From: Tsuneonella aeria | GTDB taxonomy: Bacteria > Pseudomonadota > Alphaproteobacteria > Sphingomonadales > Sphingomonadaceae | Assembly: GCF_009827495.1 (NCBI RefSeq) | Contig: NZ_WTZA01000001.1 | Location: forward strand, 1,748,001 to 1,812,000 | Length of the DNA stretch: 64,000 nucleotides | Direction: 5' to 3' | Shown here: one piece after another, positions 47,801-55,436 of the stretch | How the letters are laid out: each line of letters opens with the position of its first letter | How positions within the stretch are numbered: the stretch's first letter is position 1 | Notes under the pieces: generated by a model | What the model saw: only the letters and a program-made list of their open reading frames with translations | Databases searched by the model: none | What the model was told of the DNA's origin: nothing | Program-made: the position numbers and the translations under genes

Positions 47801-48247
47801 GGCATTGACGGCGAAATAGGCGAGGCTGCCGCCGCCACCGGCCTCCACCTTGAAGACGCGCGGCTCGAGGATGCCGTCGGGGAGGTCGCTCCGAATCTGG
47901 TCGACCGCGTTCTTCATCTCGTTGACGGCTTCGTTGATGTCAGTGCCGATGGAAAATTCCACCATCGTCTGCGAATTGCCTTCGGACGCAGTGGAGGAAA
48001 TCGTCTCGACCCCGCTGATCGACCGCGCCGCCGCCTCGACCTTCTGCGTGATCTGGGTCTCGATCTCCGTCGGCGCCGCGCCGGGCTGCGACACGGAGAC
48101 GATGACCATGGGGAATTCGATGTCGGGCATCTGGTTCACGTCCATGCGAATGAACGAGATGATGCCGGCAATGCACAGGCCGATGAACAGCACGATCGGA
48201 ATGACCGGGTTGCGGATCGACCATGCCGAAATGTTACGGAGGTTCAT
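44837..48247 (-). CDS. RND efflux pump, inner-membrane transporter subunit
   Basis: Proton-driven RND/HAE1-like exporter of 1136 residues, about 90-100 longer than AcrB-type pumps. TM1 (NPVIPIVLFIGLCIAGIISF), the TM4 proton-relay LVDDAIVEIENIVRHM with two Asp/Glu, and the second half ISMPVYIGLLMLLGIVAKNSILLIDF are canonical. The N-terminal half resembles the MdtABC/CzcA-like short-porter branch. Extra residues (about 520-620), with two predicted helices, sit between TM6 and TM7. The adaptor gene is upstream, 17 bp away; no outer-membrane TolC-like gene or TetR regulator is present. Substrate unknown. Confidence 0.95.
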   Translation of the reverse strand: MNLRNISAWSIRNPVIPIVLFIGLCIAGIISFIRMDVNQMPDIEFPMVIVSVSQPGAAPTEIETQITQKVEAAARSISGVETISSTASEGNSQTMVEFSIGTDINEAVNEMKNAVDQIRSDLPDGILEPRVFKVEAGGGGSLAYFAVNADDMTMEQLSWFIDDTVAKRLLSIEGMAAVSRAGGVDREISVVLDPARMQSLGVTARDINNALRQINTDAAGGQAEIAGSRQSVRVLGNAESAYELAETRINLGAGRTIRLGDVAEVTDGYSEKTRTATLRGREVVTFGFERARGASDVTVYDAAMEELEAIQAENPGVHFTRLYTEVNYTKGQYSSSMEALVEGAVLAIVVVFLFLRDWRATLISAIAIPLSAIPTFWFMDLMGFTLNFLSLLALSLVAGVLVDDAIVEIENIVRHMRMGKSAYQASIDAADEIGLAVVATTFSIVAVFLPVGLMPGIPGQFFKAFGLTVVVAVLMSLAVARMITPMIAAYFLKAHGQAEHGEGKAMDLYMKVLTWTLDSRRSQALRSQIVRHPAKGWYGLAAILPILVILAAGIAAGVLAGQAMSAVIPTILAVLIAPFIAFGAAWLAGNLLRALVGAMGQFGAWYRSLADRFGARMRDHRFFAFMLGVYALVVTFGLLATLPQQFQPNENQDTSRVSLEMVPGTTLEQTEAVSKRVTAILERQPEVVRVMQSVREGAATLFVALVPADEREATSTEFERRLAPEIQQIADARVNFQSGGGGGPGGSGRDISVMLSGSDSALLERTAQTLVEQMRTVPGVQAPRIAADLQRPELVIVPRLDLAAQLGVTTAALSQTIRIATLGEIDQNAAKFSLSDRQVPIRVKLARSDRRDLSTIENLPVPTASGGSVPLSRVAEIRFGAGPTQIQRYDQQRRVFVGADLGEGVVKGPAMEAIQKLPIMQNLPQGVSNAPVGEDKWQAEMITSFGIAVFSGVLLVFAVLVLLYKRFVSPLVNMTSLLLAPLGGLLALVIIGEPISMPVYIGLLMLLGIVAKNSILLIDFAIEEMAAGVPKKAAIIDAGHKRAQPIVMTTVAMTAGMVPTALSLSGDAAWRAPMGMVVIGGLMLSTLLTLVLIPAGFSLADGFEKRVGPWLRTRFLTYKPGDEEPGYGAPGALPAE

Positions 48248-48264
48248 ACGTGGTTCCCGGCGCC

Positions 48265-49461
48265 TTACCTGGCGCGCTGCGGCTTGACCTTGTCCCCATC
48301 GGCAAGGAACCCACCGGCACGCAGGACAACCTGCTCGCTCCCGGTCAGCCCTTCGAGGATGGTGACGCCGCGCGCGGTGACCGCGCCCGTTTTCACAGGG
48401 GTGCGGCGCACGCGATCGTCATTGCCGACGACATAGACGAACCGGCCGTCGTCATCGTTCTGGATCGCCGATTCCGGCAGCAGCGGAGCAACGACGGTGC
48501 CGCTGCTCAGCGTCGCGGACGCGAAACCACCCGGCCTGAGCTCGGGCGCGTAGGACAAGGCGATGCGCGCCTCGCCCTGGCGGTTTTGCTGGTCGATGGT
48601 GGGGCTGATCTGCCAGACTTGCCCCGTGAAGCTTTTCTCGCTGGAAACAGGCGTCACGGTGGCGCTCGAGCCGACCGCGATCTTGGCGAGGTTCTCTTCG
48701 CTCAGCAGCGCGCGCAATTCCATCTCGCCGCCCTGGGCGATGGTGAAGAGCGGCGTGCCCCCGGCACCGACGGTCTGCCCCGGCTCGACCGAACGGGTCA
48801 GCACGAGGCCCGAGGCCGGCGCGTAGATATTCAGCCGGGCCGTCCGCGCCTGGAGTTCGCCGACGGTGGCGCGGGCCACGGCAACTCGCGCGCGAGCCGC
48901 ATCGCGCGTGGCGGTCAGCCGGTCGACATCGGCCTTCGAAATAAAACCGCGATCGACAAGCTTGAGCGCGCGGTCGAGGTTGGATTGGGCGAGGTTGAGA
49001 TCTGCCTGTGCAACGCCGATCTGGGCGCGCGCACCTTCGATCTGCTGGACCTGCACCGACCGGTCGATGGTAACGAGGACCTGGCCCTGACGTACCCAGT
49101 CACCCTCGTCCGCGGAGACGGAGATCACCCGACCGCCTTCGCCAACCGAGCCGACCGGCAGCTCGCGGCGGGCGAACAGCGTTCCGGTCGCCTCGATCGT
49201 GCCAGCAACGGTGGCGCGGCCGGGCGCCGTCACGCTGACAATCGGCACCTGGCCCGCTTCGGGCGGCGCGAAAGGATCGGCTTCTTCGCCGCCGCTCATG
49301 AAAAAGAACGCGGCCACCAGGATGATCGCGGCGGCGATCGCGCCGATCGCCCAACGGCGCCGGTTCGGCGACCGCGATTCGCCGGGCACGCCCGTAAGGT
49401 CGCCACCGTCGGCAGAATAAGGGGCGGCAGCGTCTGCTGCGACCGTCGTCTCGTAATTCAT
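48265..49461 (-). CDS. RND efflux pump periplasmic adaptor (MFP) subunit
   Basis: A membrane-fusion protein of 398 residues. It has a short cytoplasmic N-terminus, one helix at about 38-55, a biotinyl-lipoyl-like half motif (SVSADEGDWVRQGQVLVTID), an alpha-hairpin (about 125-200), the second half (YAPASGLVLTRSVEPGQTV), a beta-barrel and a membrane-proximal domain. ATG 49461 is preceded by ACTGGACAG. It links the RND pump to an outer-membrane channel encoded elsewhere. The anchor is a membrane helix rather than a lipid. Confidence 0.93.
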   Translation of the reverse strand: MNYETTVAADAAAPYSADGGDLTGVPGESRSPNRRRWAIGAIAAAIILVAAFFFMSGGEEADPFAPPEAGQVPIVSVTAPGRATVAGTIEATGTLFARRELPVGSVGEGGRVISVSADEGDWVRQGQVLVTIDRSVQVQQIEGARAQIGVAQADLNLAQSNLDRALKLVDRGFISKADVDRLTATRDAARARVAVARATVGELQARTARLNIYAPASGLVLTRSVEPGQTVGAGGTPLFTIAQGGEMELRALLSEENLAKIAVGSSATVTPVSSEKSFTGQVWQISPTIDQQNRQGEARIALSYAPELRPGGFASATLSSGTVVAPLLPESAIQNDDDGRFVYVVGNDDRVRRTPVKTGAVTARGVTILEGLTGSEQVVLRAGGFLADGDKVKPQRAR

Positions 49462-49603
49462 CTGTCCAGTGCCCTTGCGACCGGCGCATGTGTATTGCAC
49501 GCCTAAGTCACCGCGCGCAAGCACGGCGTGGCTGCCATAGACCCGTGTCCTCTCCGTAGCAATCGCGGGCTCGATGGGCGCCCGTTGCAGGCCGACGAAT
49601 GAT

Positions 49604-51382
49604 TCAGTCGGCGATTCGCCACACCTTGAGAGCACTCCCCTGTGGCACGGGCACGGGCTCGAGCCAGCGGGGCGCGCGTCCGCGCAGCAGCGAGGCCATG
49701 AAGCCGCGCGGCGCGTCCTGCTCGTACATCATCGGCTCGTTGAGGTCGGGACAGATCGCGACATATCGCGTTCCCCGCGCGCGGAGCGTGTCGCGGGCCT
49801 CGGCCTCGGAACCGAGGAACGTGGAGATCACCGTCTTCATCGAAGCCGCGCCGCGATGGTGGCCACTGGCGACCACGGTGTGCTGGGTTTCGTAGAGGAG
49901 TTGCGGGCCGAGATCGATGGGGGTGAGAATTTCCCCTCGAGGCAGCTTGCGCAGCGCCGCGACTCCCTCCGACAACCTGCACTCTGAAACCCTGGGCGCT
50001 CTTTTACCATCGTCGGCGCGCGCCGGCATCGCCATGGTCATCAGGGTAAGCGGGAAGGCCGGCATGATTGTGAGGACCAGGGTGGCCATCACCAGTGCTC
50101 GCCGGCCCGGACGCTGCACGGTTCGTGCCGCGCGCAACCACGCGTTGATCTGCCAACCCAGTGGCACGGCGGCGAGGGCGCCGGCCACGGCCCCGGCACG
50201 TATGACGAATACCGTAATCAGCAGCGCCGCGCCGAGAACCAACGCGTATTCGGTCCACCATATGCGCAGCCAGCCTCCGCTCGCCCTTGCGAGACGCAGG
50301 GACGCGACAAGGCCGATAAGCGGCGGCAGGATCGATTGCAGTGCCAAGGACAGATCCTGCCGCCAGACGGGCAAGCCTTCGTGAACGCGGTCATACCAGA
50401 ATTCGAACACCAGCGGATCGAGCTGGTTGAACGTTCCGTTAGCGCACGATGGCGCGACCGCGAGCAGCGCAGCGCCAGCGGCGATTCCGGTCACGACGAG
50501 TCCCCCCACCCGCATAGCGGGTGGCATTGGTTCGCAACGCGCCAGGAGCAGCACACCGATCGCGGCCACGGCAAACCCGGCGATGTGTCCGGCGCCCACC
50601 ACGTCACAATATTGCGTAAGGCCGACGGGTCCGCGCAGCGCAAGAAACAGGATGAGCGATCCCCCCGCGAGGCCCTGTGTCGTGGAGACCAGCCAGGCCG
50701 ATCCCGAACCCGACCGCATCCAGCGCAATGCGGTCACGCCGCAGACGGCGAAAACCAACGGAAGCCCTTCGATCGAGATTGCCAGCCATGCTGCCATGGA
50801 CACGCCGGCGACCCACCCGCCGATGCGCGGCGAACGGGCCATAAGGCCGTTCAATACCGCGAGCGCAAAGACCACCTGCCAGCCATGATGATCGATGCGC
50901 AGTGGACGCATCTGGCTTAGCAACGGCACCGACAGCGCCATCGCGAGGCAGGCAAGCACGGCGACTTCCTCGCCCATCAGGCGCCAGGCAATACGCCCGG
51001 CGAGCAGCAGAGCGATGGCCAGCGTAACCAGCGGCACGACCACGAGGGCGACGGTCTCTGCGGCGACCGTGCCGATCAGCGGAGAAAGTGCGATGATGAC
51101 GATAGCGACCGGTATGTCGACCAGCCTTGACCAGTGCATGGGAACCCCGCCGTTCGGCGCGTCGATCCGGTGCTGAGTGAGGTCGAACCATCCCTGTCCG
51201 GCGACGAGATCCCGCACCTGAACGAGGCGAAGCGTATCGTCCGGGTCAGGGAATCGCATGGCGAGGATGGTCGGTATGCTGGTCAGCAGGACGACCAGAG
51301 TGACAATCCCGAGCGCGAAGCCAACGCGCGCGAGGAGTTCGGGCGCGAAGGCCGGCCGGCGGCGCTCTACGAACGAGCTCAT
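49604..51382 (-). CDS. GT-C-like polytopic membrane protein (possible glycosyltransferase)
   Basis: A protein of 592 residues with about 12 helices. The first exported loop carries FPDPDDTLRLVQVRDLVAG and HWSRLVDIP. An acidic DPDD motif after TM1 is the typical GT-C/STT3 placement. A later RIDHHGWQ lies in a short loop. The C-terminal 120 residues form a soluble domain. Such proteins move sugars or oligosaccharides from lipid carriers outside the membrane. The gene overlaps gtrA by 4 bases and follows the UGM-like gene, supporting a glycan role. Family-level call only. Confidence 0.65.
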   Translation of the reverse strand: MSSFVERRRPAFAPELLARVGFALGIVTLVVLLTSIPTILAMRFPDPDDTLRLVQVRDLVAGQGWFDLTQHRIDAPNGGVPMHWSRLVDIPVAIVIIALSPLIGTVAAETVALVVVPLVTLAIALLLAGRIAWRLMGEEVAVLACLAMALSVPLLSQMRPLRIDHHGWQVVFALAVLNGLMARSPRIGGWVAGVSMAAWLAISIEGLPLVFAVCGVTALRWMRSGSGSAWLVSTTQGLAGGSLILFLALRGPVGLTQYCDVVGAGHIAGFAVAAIGVLLLARCEPMPPAMRVGGLVVTGIAAGAALLAVAPSCANGTFNQLDPLVFEFWYDRVHEGLPVWRQDLSLALQSILPPLIGLVASLRLARASGGWLRIWWTEYALVLGAALLITVFVIRAGAVAGALAAVPLGWQINAWLRAARTVQRPGRRALVMATLVLTIMPAFPLTLMTMAMPARADDGKRAPRVSECRLSEGVAALRKLPRGEILTPIDLGPQLLYETQHTVVASGHHRGAASMKTVISTFLGSEAEARDTLRARGTRYVAICPDLNEPMMYEQDAPRGFMASLLRGRAPRWLEPVPVPQGSALKVWRIAD

Positions 51383-51795
51383 GCTGGCGCCCTGGCGGCG
51401 AAGACTACTCTGCTGCGAAGCGCCCAGGTGAGCGCGAAACTCGCCGCAACCGCGCCGACTTTGGCGATGCGCGGATCGAGGCCGGCAAGATCGGCCGCGC
51501 CTACGATTACCGTCGTGAGCGCGAGCCCCGCGAAGGCCGAACCCACGAACAGCGCCTTCTGCCGGGTCCGTTCGCGCCCGTGCTCAGCCACCGCGTCGGC
51601 AAACACGGCGCGACTGGAGAGCAGCCAATGCGCTGCGATACCGAGGCAATACCCGGCTGCCGATGACAGGGCGGCTGGAAGACCGAGCGACAACAAGGTC
51701 AGGAAACATCCGAGATCGACCGCCAGCGCCCCCACACTTGCGAGCACGTATCGGACCAGTCGTTGATCGGTCAGTCTGGCTATTGCGGAAAACAT
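51379..51795 (-). CDS. GtrA family membrane protein
   Basis: A four-helix protein of 138 residues of the GtrA/DPMS-associated family (RLVRYVLASVGALAVDLGCFL, HWLLSSRAVFA, WALRSRVVF). GtrA proteins are thought to flip polyprenyl-linked sugars for cell-surface glycan decoration. ATG 51795 was chosen because GGGGGAG lies about 8 bases upstream; an ATT/ATC region further up lacks one. The stop overlaps the GT-C-like gene (ATGA). Confidence 0.85.
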   Translation of the reverse strand: MFSAIARLTDQRLVRYVLASVGALAVDLGCFLTLLSLGLPAALSSAAGYCLGIAAHWLLSSRAVFADAVAEHGRERTRQKALFVGSAFAGLALTTVIVGAADLAGLDPRIAKVGAVAASFALTWALRSRVVFAARAPA

Positions 51796-51904
51796 CGTGA
51801 TCTCCCCCAAGATCATTCGCAGACGGACGGGTGCCGGCGATAATCAGGCATTCTTCTTAAGGATTGCCAATCGTCTTCCGACACCCGGTTCCTGTACCCC
51901 GTCC

Positions 51905-53491
51905 TCAGGCCGCTTTCCGCCCACTGACGATTCGCTGGGGCACCTCGCGGACCGAGGCGAGCGCGGCTGCCTGGTCCGGCGTTGGTCGCACGGTAGCCTC
52001 ACCGGCCTCCCGCGCCGGGATCGATGCGACCGCGCCCTCGTCGCCAGCCTCGTGATACTCGGCATCCTCGTTGACGCACCAGGTGTCGTAAACGCGCTTG
52101 CCGGCAAGGATATTTTCGACCGTGAGCATGGCGGTCATCATCGCGTGATCCTGGTTGTTGTAACGGTGCATTCCGTTGCGGCCCACCAGGTGTAGCGTCG
52201 GGTGCTTTTCCTCGAGCTCGTAGCGCATCGCGGCCACGTTCGCGGCGTAGTCCTCGTCGTAGACGGGATAGGCCTTTTCCTGTCGCACGACCGCCCCGCC
52301 GACCACGTCGCCGGGGTCGAGCAGACCGAGGATTTCCATTTCCCTGCCCGCCAGTTCGATCAGCTCGTCGTCAGCCATCGACCACAGGCCGTCCCCTTCG
52401 AAACAGAAATATTCGAGGCCGACGCAGGCGACCGAGGGGTCGGGCACCATCTCGGGGCTCCACGAACGGAAGTTCTGGACACGGCCGACTTTCACCTTGC
52501 TGTCGTGGATGTAGATCCAGTTGTCCGGGAAAAGGTCTTCCGACCGAATCTTAAGCGCCACGGTCAGGAAGTCGCGGTACTTGAGCGCGCCAGCGTTGAG
52601 CGTGGTATCCGGCAGCGGGTGCATGCGCGCGGCGAGCTCGCGCATCGGGGCGCTGCTGATCGCATGGGCCGCCTTGATCACGACCTCGCCCTGCGGCCCT
52701 TCGGCCGAGAGGCGCCAGCCGCCCGCGCCATCGGCGGCGAGCTGCTTCATGGAGTGCCCCATCAGCACCTGGCCATTGCCGGTGGCGAGGATCTTGTCAC
52801 GCGCGGCATCCCACATCATCCCAGGGCCAAGCCGCGGATAACGGAAGGTTTCCAGCAGGGTCTTCACTTCCTGCCCGTCGTTGGGCCGCTTGTTGAGACC
52901 CAGGCTCCGCTTGAGGCCATCGACGACCGCACCCCACAGGCTGAGGCCCTTGATGCGCTGGGCGGCCCAGTCGGCGCTCATCTCGTTGCACGGCATGCCC
53001 CACACCTTCTCGGTGTAGGTCTTGAAGAAAATTGAATAGAGCTTCTTGCCGAACTGGTTGCTGGTCCAGTCTTCGAAGCTCTTGATTTCCTTTATCGGGA
53101 AAAGCTGCGACCAGGCGAAACTGGCCATGCACGCCGTGGAGCGGAGCACGCCGAGATTGCCGAGCGCCTCGAACGCCCGCAGCGGATAGCTGTAGAATTT
53201 GCCTTCATAGTAGATGCGGCTCATTCGCGGACGCTGGATGAAGTCGTCGGGCAGGATCTCGTTCCACAGGTCGACGACCTGCTGGCTCTTCGAAAAGAAC
53301 CGGTGCCCCCCGATGTCGAAGCGATAGCCTTCGTGTTCCACCGTACGGCTGATGCCGCCGACGTACGTTGCATCCTTTTCGATGATCGCGACGGTTTTCC
53401 CCTGGCTGGTCAGCAGGTAACCCGCAGTGAGGCCGGCAGGCCCCGCGCCGACGATGGCGACATCGACGTTCAGTTCGGTTGCAGCAGTCAC
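51905..53491 (-). CDS. UDP-galactopyranose-mutase-like FAD-dependent oxidoreductase
   Basis: A flavoprotein of 528 residues. The Rossmann motif VAIVGAGPAGLTAGYLL and EHEGYRFDIGGHRFFSKS match the UGM/amine-oxidase-like family that acts on nucleotide-linked or lipid-linked sugars. YTEKVWGMPCNEMSADWAAQRIKG and VGRNGMHRYNNQDHAMMTA are the other family blocks. The extra C-terminal 60 residues are low complexity. GTG 53491 follows a GGGGGG stretch. It heads the gtrA/GT-C module with a 109-bp gap. The role is probably a sugar-modifying step in envelope glycan synthesis (inference). Confidence 0.88.
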   Translation of the reverse strand: MTAATELNVDVAIVGAGPAGLTAGYLLTSQGKTVAIIEKDATYVGGISRTVEHEGYRFDIGGHRFFSKSQQVVDLWNEILPDDFIQRPRMSRIYYEGKFYSYPLRAFEALGNLGVLRSTACMASFAWSQLFPIKEIKSFEDWTSNQFGKKLYSIFFKTYTEKVWGMPCNEMSADWAAQRIKGLSLWGAVVDGLKRSLGLNKRPNDGQEVKTLLETFRYPRLGPGMMWDAARDKILATGNGQVLMGHSMKQLAADGAGGWRLSAEGPQGEVVIKAAHAISSAPMRELAARMHPLPDTTLNAGALKYRDFLTVALKIRSEDLFPDNWIYIHDSKVKVGRVQNFRSWSPEMVPDPSVACVGLEYFCFEGDGLWSMADDELIELAGREMEILGLLDPGDVVGGAVVRQEKAYPVYDEDYAANVAAMRYELEEKHPTLHLVGRNGMHRYNNQDHAMMTAMLTVENILAGKRVYDTWCVNEDAEYHEAGDEGAVASIPAREAGEATVRPTPDQAAALASVREVPQRIVSGRKAA

Positions 53492-53582
53492 ATTTACCCC
53501 CCGGTTAGATTGAGGAGGGAAATGAAGGAAAGTGGTTACCGGACGGTAAACGCCCTCCGGCGCTCACCTTTGCGCCCCGTGA

Positions 53583-54215
53583 TCAGACGAGGAGATCCGG
53601 ACACTGGATACGCGCGGCAAACAACGCCAGCTGGTCCAAGGTGAAGGTGTCATCGAACACCACGCCGTAGTGCTCGTCACGCCGCCAGCGCACGCGAGCC
53701 CGCACTTCGGGCAGGTCGGCCGAGGACAAGCGCAATGGCTGGGCGATCGCAAGGCGAGCCGTGCATCGAACCAGCGCCCCCTGTTGCGACAGGTTCACGA
53801 CGCCTGCCTCGGCTTTCCCGCCCAGGAACGACACGTCCACATCAAAAGGGATCGAGAGGCGCAGCTTGCGCCGGGGGTAGCGCCCGGCGGCGACCACGAG
53901 TGACGATACCTCTACTGGTCTGGTAAATCGATAGCCCGATTCAGTGCCACGCTGCCAAACCTGTTCGATCGCATGGCGGTCGCCGCTCTGCAACTCCAGC
54001 TCGAGCGCGGGGCCGCTCGGGAGGCGGTGAAAGCCCCGCAGGCTAATGCCTGTTTCGGAGATGTCGCGAATCACGCACAGGAATTCGCCATCCGGACCGA
54101 TCAGCTTCGCGGCACGCATGAGGAGAGTGAAACGCGGCGCCGCCCGCGCGTTCGGGACGTCCCTGTCGCTGGCTCGCGCGCCAGCGCGCGGCACCTCGAT
54201 GCGGCTCAAATCCAT
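53583..54215 (-). CDS. Tandem PilZ domain protein
   Basis: A 210-residue protein containing two PilZ-like domains. Domain 1 (about 25-100) has RAAPR and DISETG. Domain 2 (about 112-200) has RRKLR and NLSQQG. Both satisfy the RxxxR ... D/NxSxxG c-di-GMP-binding pattern. No output domain, signal or membrane segment is seen. ATG 54215 follows AGGGGG. It lies 91 bp upstream of the UGM-like gene on the same strand, so it might control or be transcribed with the glycan module. Confidence 0.85.
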   Translation of the reverse strand: MDLSRIEVPRAGARASDRDVPNARAAPRFTLLMRAAKLIGPDGEFLCVIRDISETGISLRGFHRLPSGPALELELQSGDRHAIEQVWQRGTESGYRFTRPVEVSSLVVAAGRYPRRKLRLSIPFDVDVSFLGGKAEAGVVNLSQQGALVRCTARLAIAQPLRLSSADLPEVRARVRWRRDEHYGVVFDDTFTLDQLALFAARIQCPDLLV

Positions 54216-54379
54216 CGCGAACCCCCTGCTCGCGGCACTGACGCCGCCAGCGCGCCCCTCCGTTTGGGTGCGGCGCATGTCCCGTGGCTATGCGCACACA
54301 GGTAAATGCCCGGTTATCAGGCGACTGCGTACAGCCCACGGTCGGCGACAGATTGCCGGGGTCAGGGGCGGCGGGATGG

Positions 54380-54464
54380 TGGTGCGGGCGGTGGGACTCG
54401 AACCCACACGAGCAAGGCCCGGGGGATTTTAAGTCCCCTGCGTCTACCATTCCGCCACGCCCGC
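54380..54464 (-). tRNA. tRNA-Leu(TAA)
   Basis: A class II tRNA of 85 nt: acceptor GCGGGCG at 54464, anticodon arm GGGGACTTAAAATCCCC with TAA, a long variable arm (GGGCCTTGCTCG), T-arm GTGGGTTCGAGTCCCAC, and encoded CCA ending at 54380. Confidence 0.96.
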
Positions 54465-54514
54465 GCAGGGCCGCCCTCTAGCGCGACGTTCGAATAGGGG
54501 CAAACGCCCGGCAA

Positions 54515-54796
54515 TCAGCCGTCGTTAACGACGCGGCGCATTTCCTTGCCCGGCTTGAAATAGGGCACCTTCTTGGCGGGGACATCGACCGCCTCCCCGG
54601 TGCGCGGGTTGCGGCCCTTGCGCTCGCCCCGCTCGCGGGTCGAGAACGCACCAAATCCGCGAAGCTCCACCCGGCCTCCTTCGGCCAGCCGCTTGCCGAT
54701 TTCATCGAAGAAGATGTCAAGCACCTGCTCGACTTCGTCTGCGCGCAGTTCGGGGTTCTCTCGCGCCAGCGCCTGCAGCAGTTCAGACCTTATCAT
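54515..54796 (-). CDS. ihfB: Integration host factor subunit beta
   Basis: DNA-bending nucleoid protein of 93 residues. The beta-arm region RGFGAFSTRERGERKGRNPRTGEAV includes the intercalating Pro context NPRTGE, and the C-terminal PYFKPGKEMRR is typical of IhfB. It pairs with IhfA, encoded elsewhere, in replication, recombination and promoter architecture. It is a single gene downstream of gntR on the same strand (96-bp gap). Confidence 0.93.
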   Translation of the reverse strand: MIRSELLQALARENPELRADEVEQVLDIFFDEIGKRLAEGGRVELRGFGAFSTRERGERKGRNPRTGEAVDVPAKKVPYFKPGKEMRRVVNDG

Positions 54797-54892
54797 TGTC
54801 AGCCTCTCGATCGCCTTGTAACCGCGCGACCAGTCCGTAATGGATCAATCTGCCAGACCGTGTGCGCATGCGCAACCGTCAAGCCGGCGGGT

Positions 54893-55240
54893 TCAGGCTT
54901 CGATCCCCGCGATAAGGGTTTGCGCGTCGATCCCCAAGCGCTCCATCCGTGCGCGCAGTTCCGGCCATTCCTCATCCAGGAACCTCGCCCGCTCGGCTCG
55001 CCGCAGCTTGTCCGCAGCTCCCTTCGCGACGTACATGCCAACGCCCCGCTGAACCTCTACCAGGCCGTCATTCTGGAATTGCTGGTATGCCTTGGCGACC
55101 GTCAGCGGATTGGCCCCCTGCTCGGCAGCCAGTGCGCGGACCGAGGGCAGCATCTCGCCTTCGCGATACCGGCCTTCGATGATCGCCGCGGCGACCAGGT
55201 CGCGCAGTCGCAGGTACACCGGGCGGCTCTGCTGTGTCAT
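54893..55240 (-). CDS. GntR-family regulator, YtrA subfamily
   Basis: A regulator of 115 residues. A winged HTH (about 8-75) with RDLVAAAIIEGRYREGEMLPSVRALAAEQGANPLTVAKAYQQF is followed by a short tail of about 40 residues, the hallmark of the YtrA subfamily. YtrA regulators usually control a neighbouring transporter. The gene is divergent from the POT peptide transporter across a 196-bp gap, so that gene is the likeliest target. Candidate TACAG repeats lie just upstream of its start. Confidence 0.88.
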   Translation of the reverse strand: MTQQSRPVYLRLRDLVAAAIIEGRYREGEMLPSVRALAAEQGANPLTVAKAYQQFQNDGLVEVQRGVGMYVAKGAADKLRRAERARFLDEEWPELRARMERLGIDAQTLIAGIEA

Positions 55241-55262
55241 GTCGGTTCCTCGGCTGAGGTGC

Positions 55263-55293
55263 TACAGTGACATAATACAGCGGTTCGCGTCAA
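55263..55293 (-). promoter_or_regulatory. Candidate gntR promoter/operator
   Basis: Upstream of gntR the minus strand has a -10-like TATTAT (55277-55272) flanked by two CTGTA repeats 13 bases apart (TACAG at 55263 and 55276 on the plus strand). A TTGACG is at 55293-55288, too close (10 bp) to pair with it. The repeat overlapping the -10 is a plausible autoregulatory site; no binding data. Confidence 0.35.
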
Positions 55294-55436
55294 GTTTCCC
55301 CCCAACGCCCGTACCGTGCGCCTGGCCTGAAACAATTGCTTCACATGGGCGAACAAGGCGCTAGGTTGCCGCCGTTCAGCGGGCGGAACGGCACAGACCG
55401 GGCCCGCATGAGGATTCAACGAGGGCGTTTTCCTAC

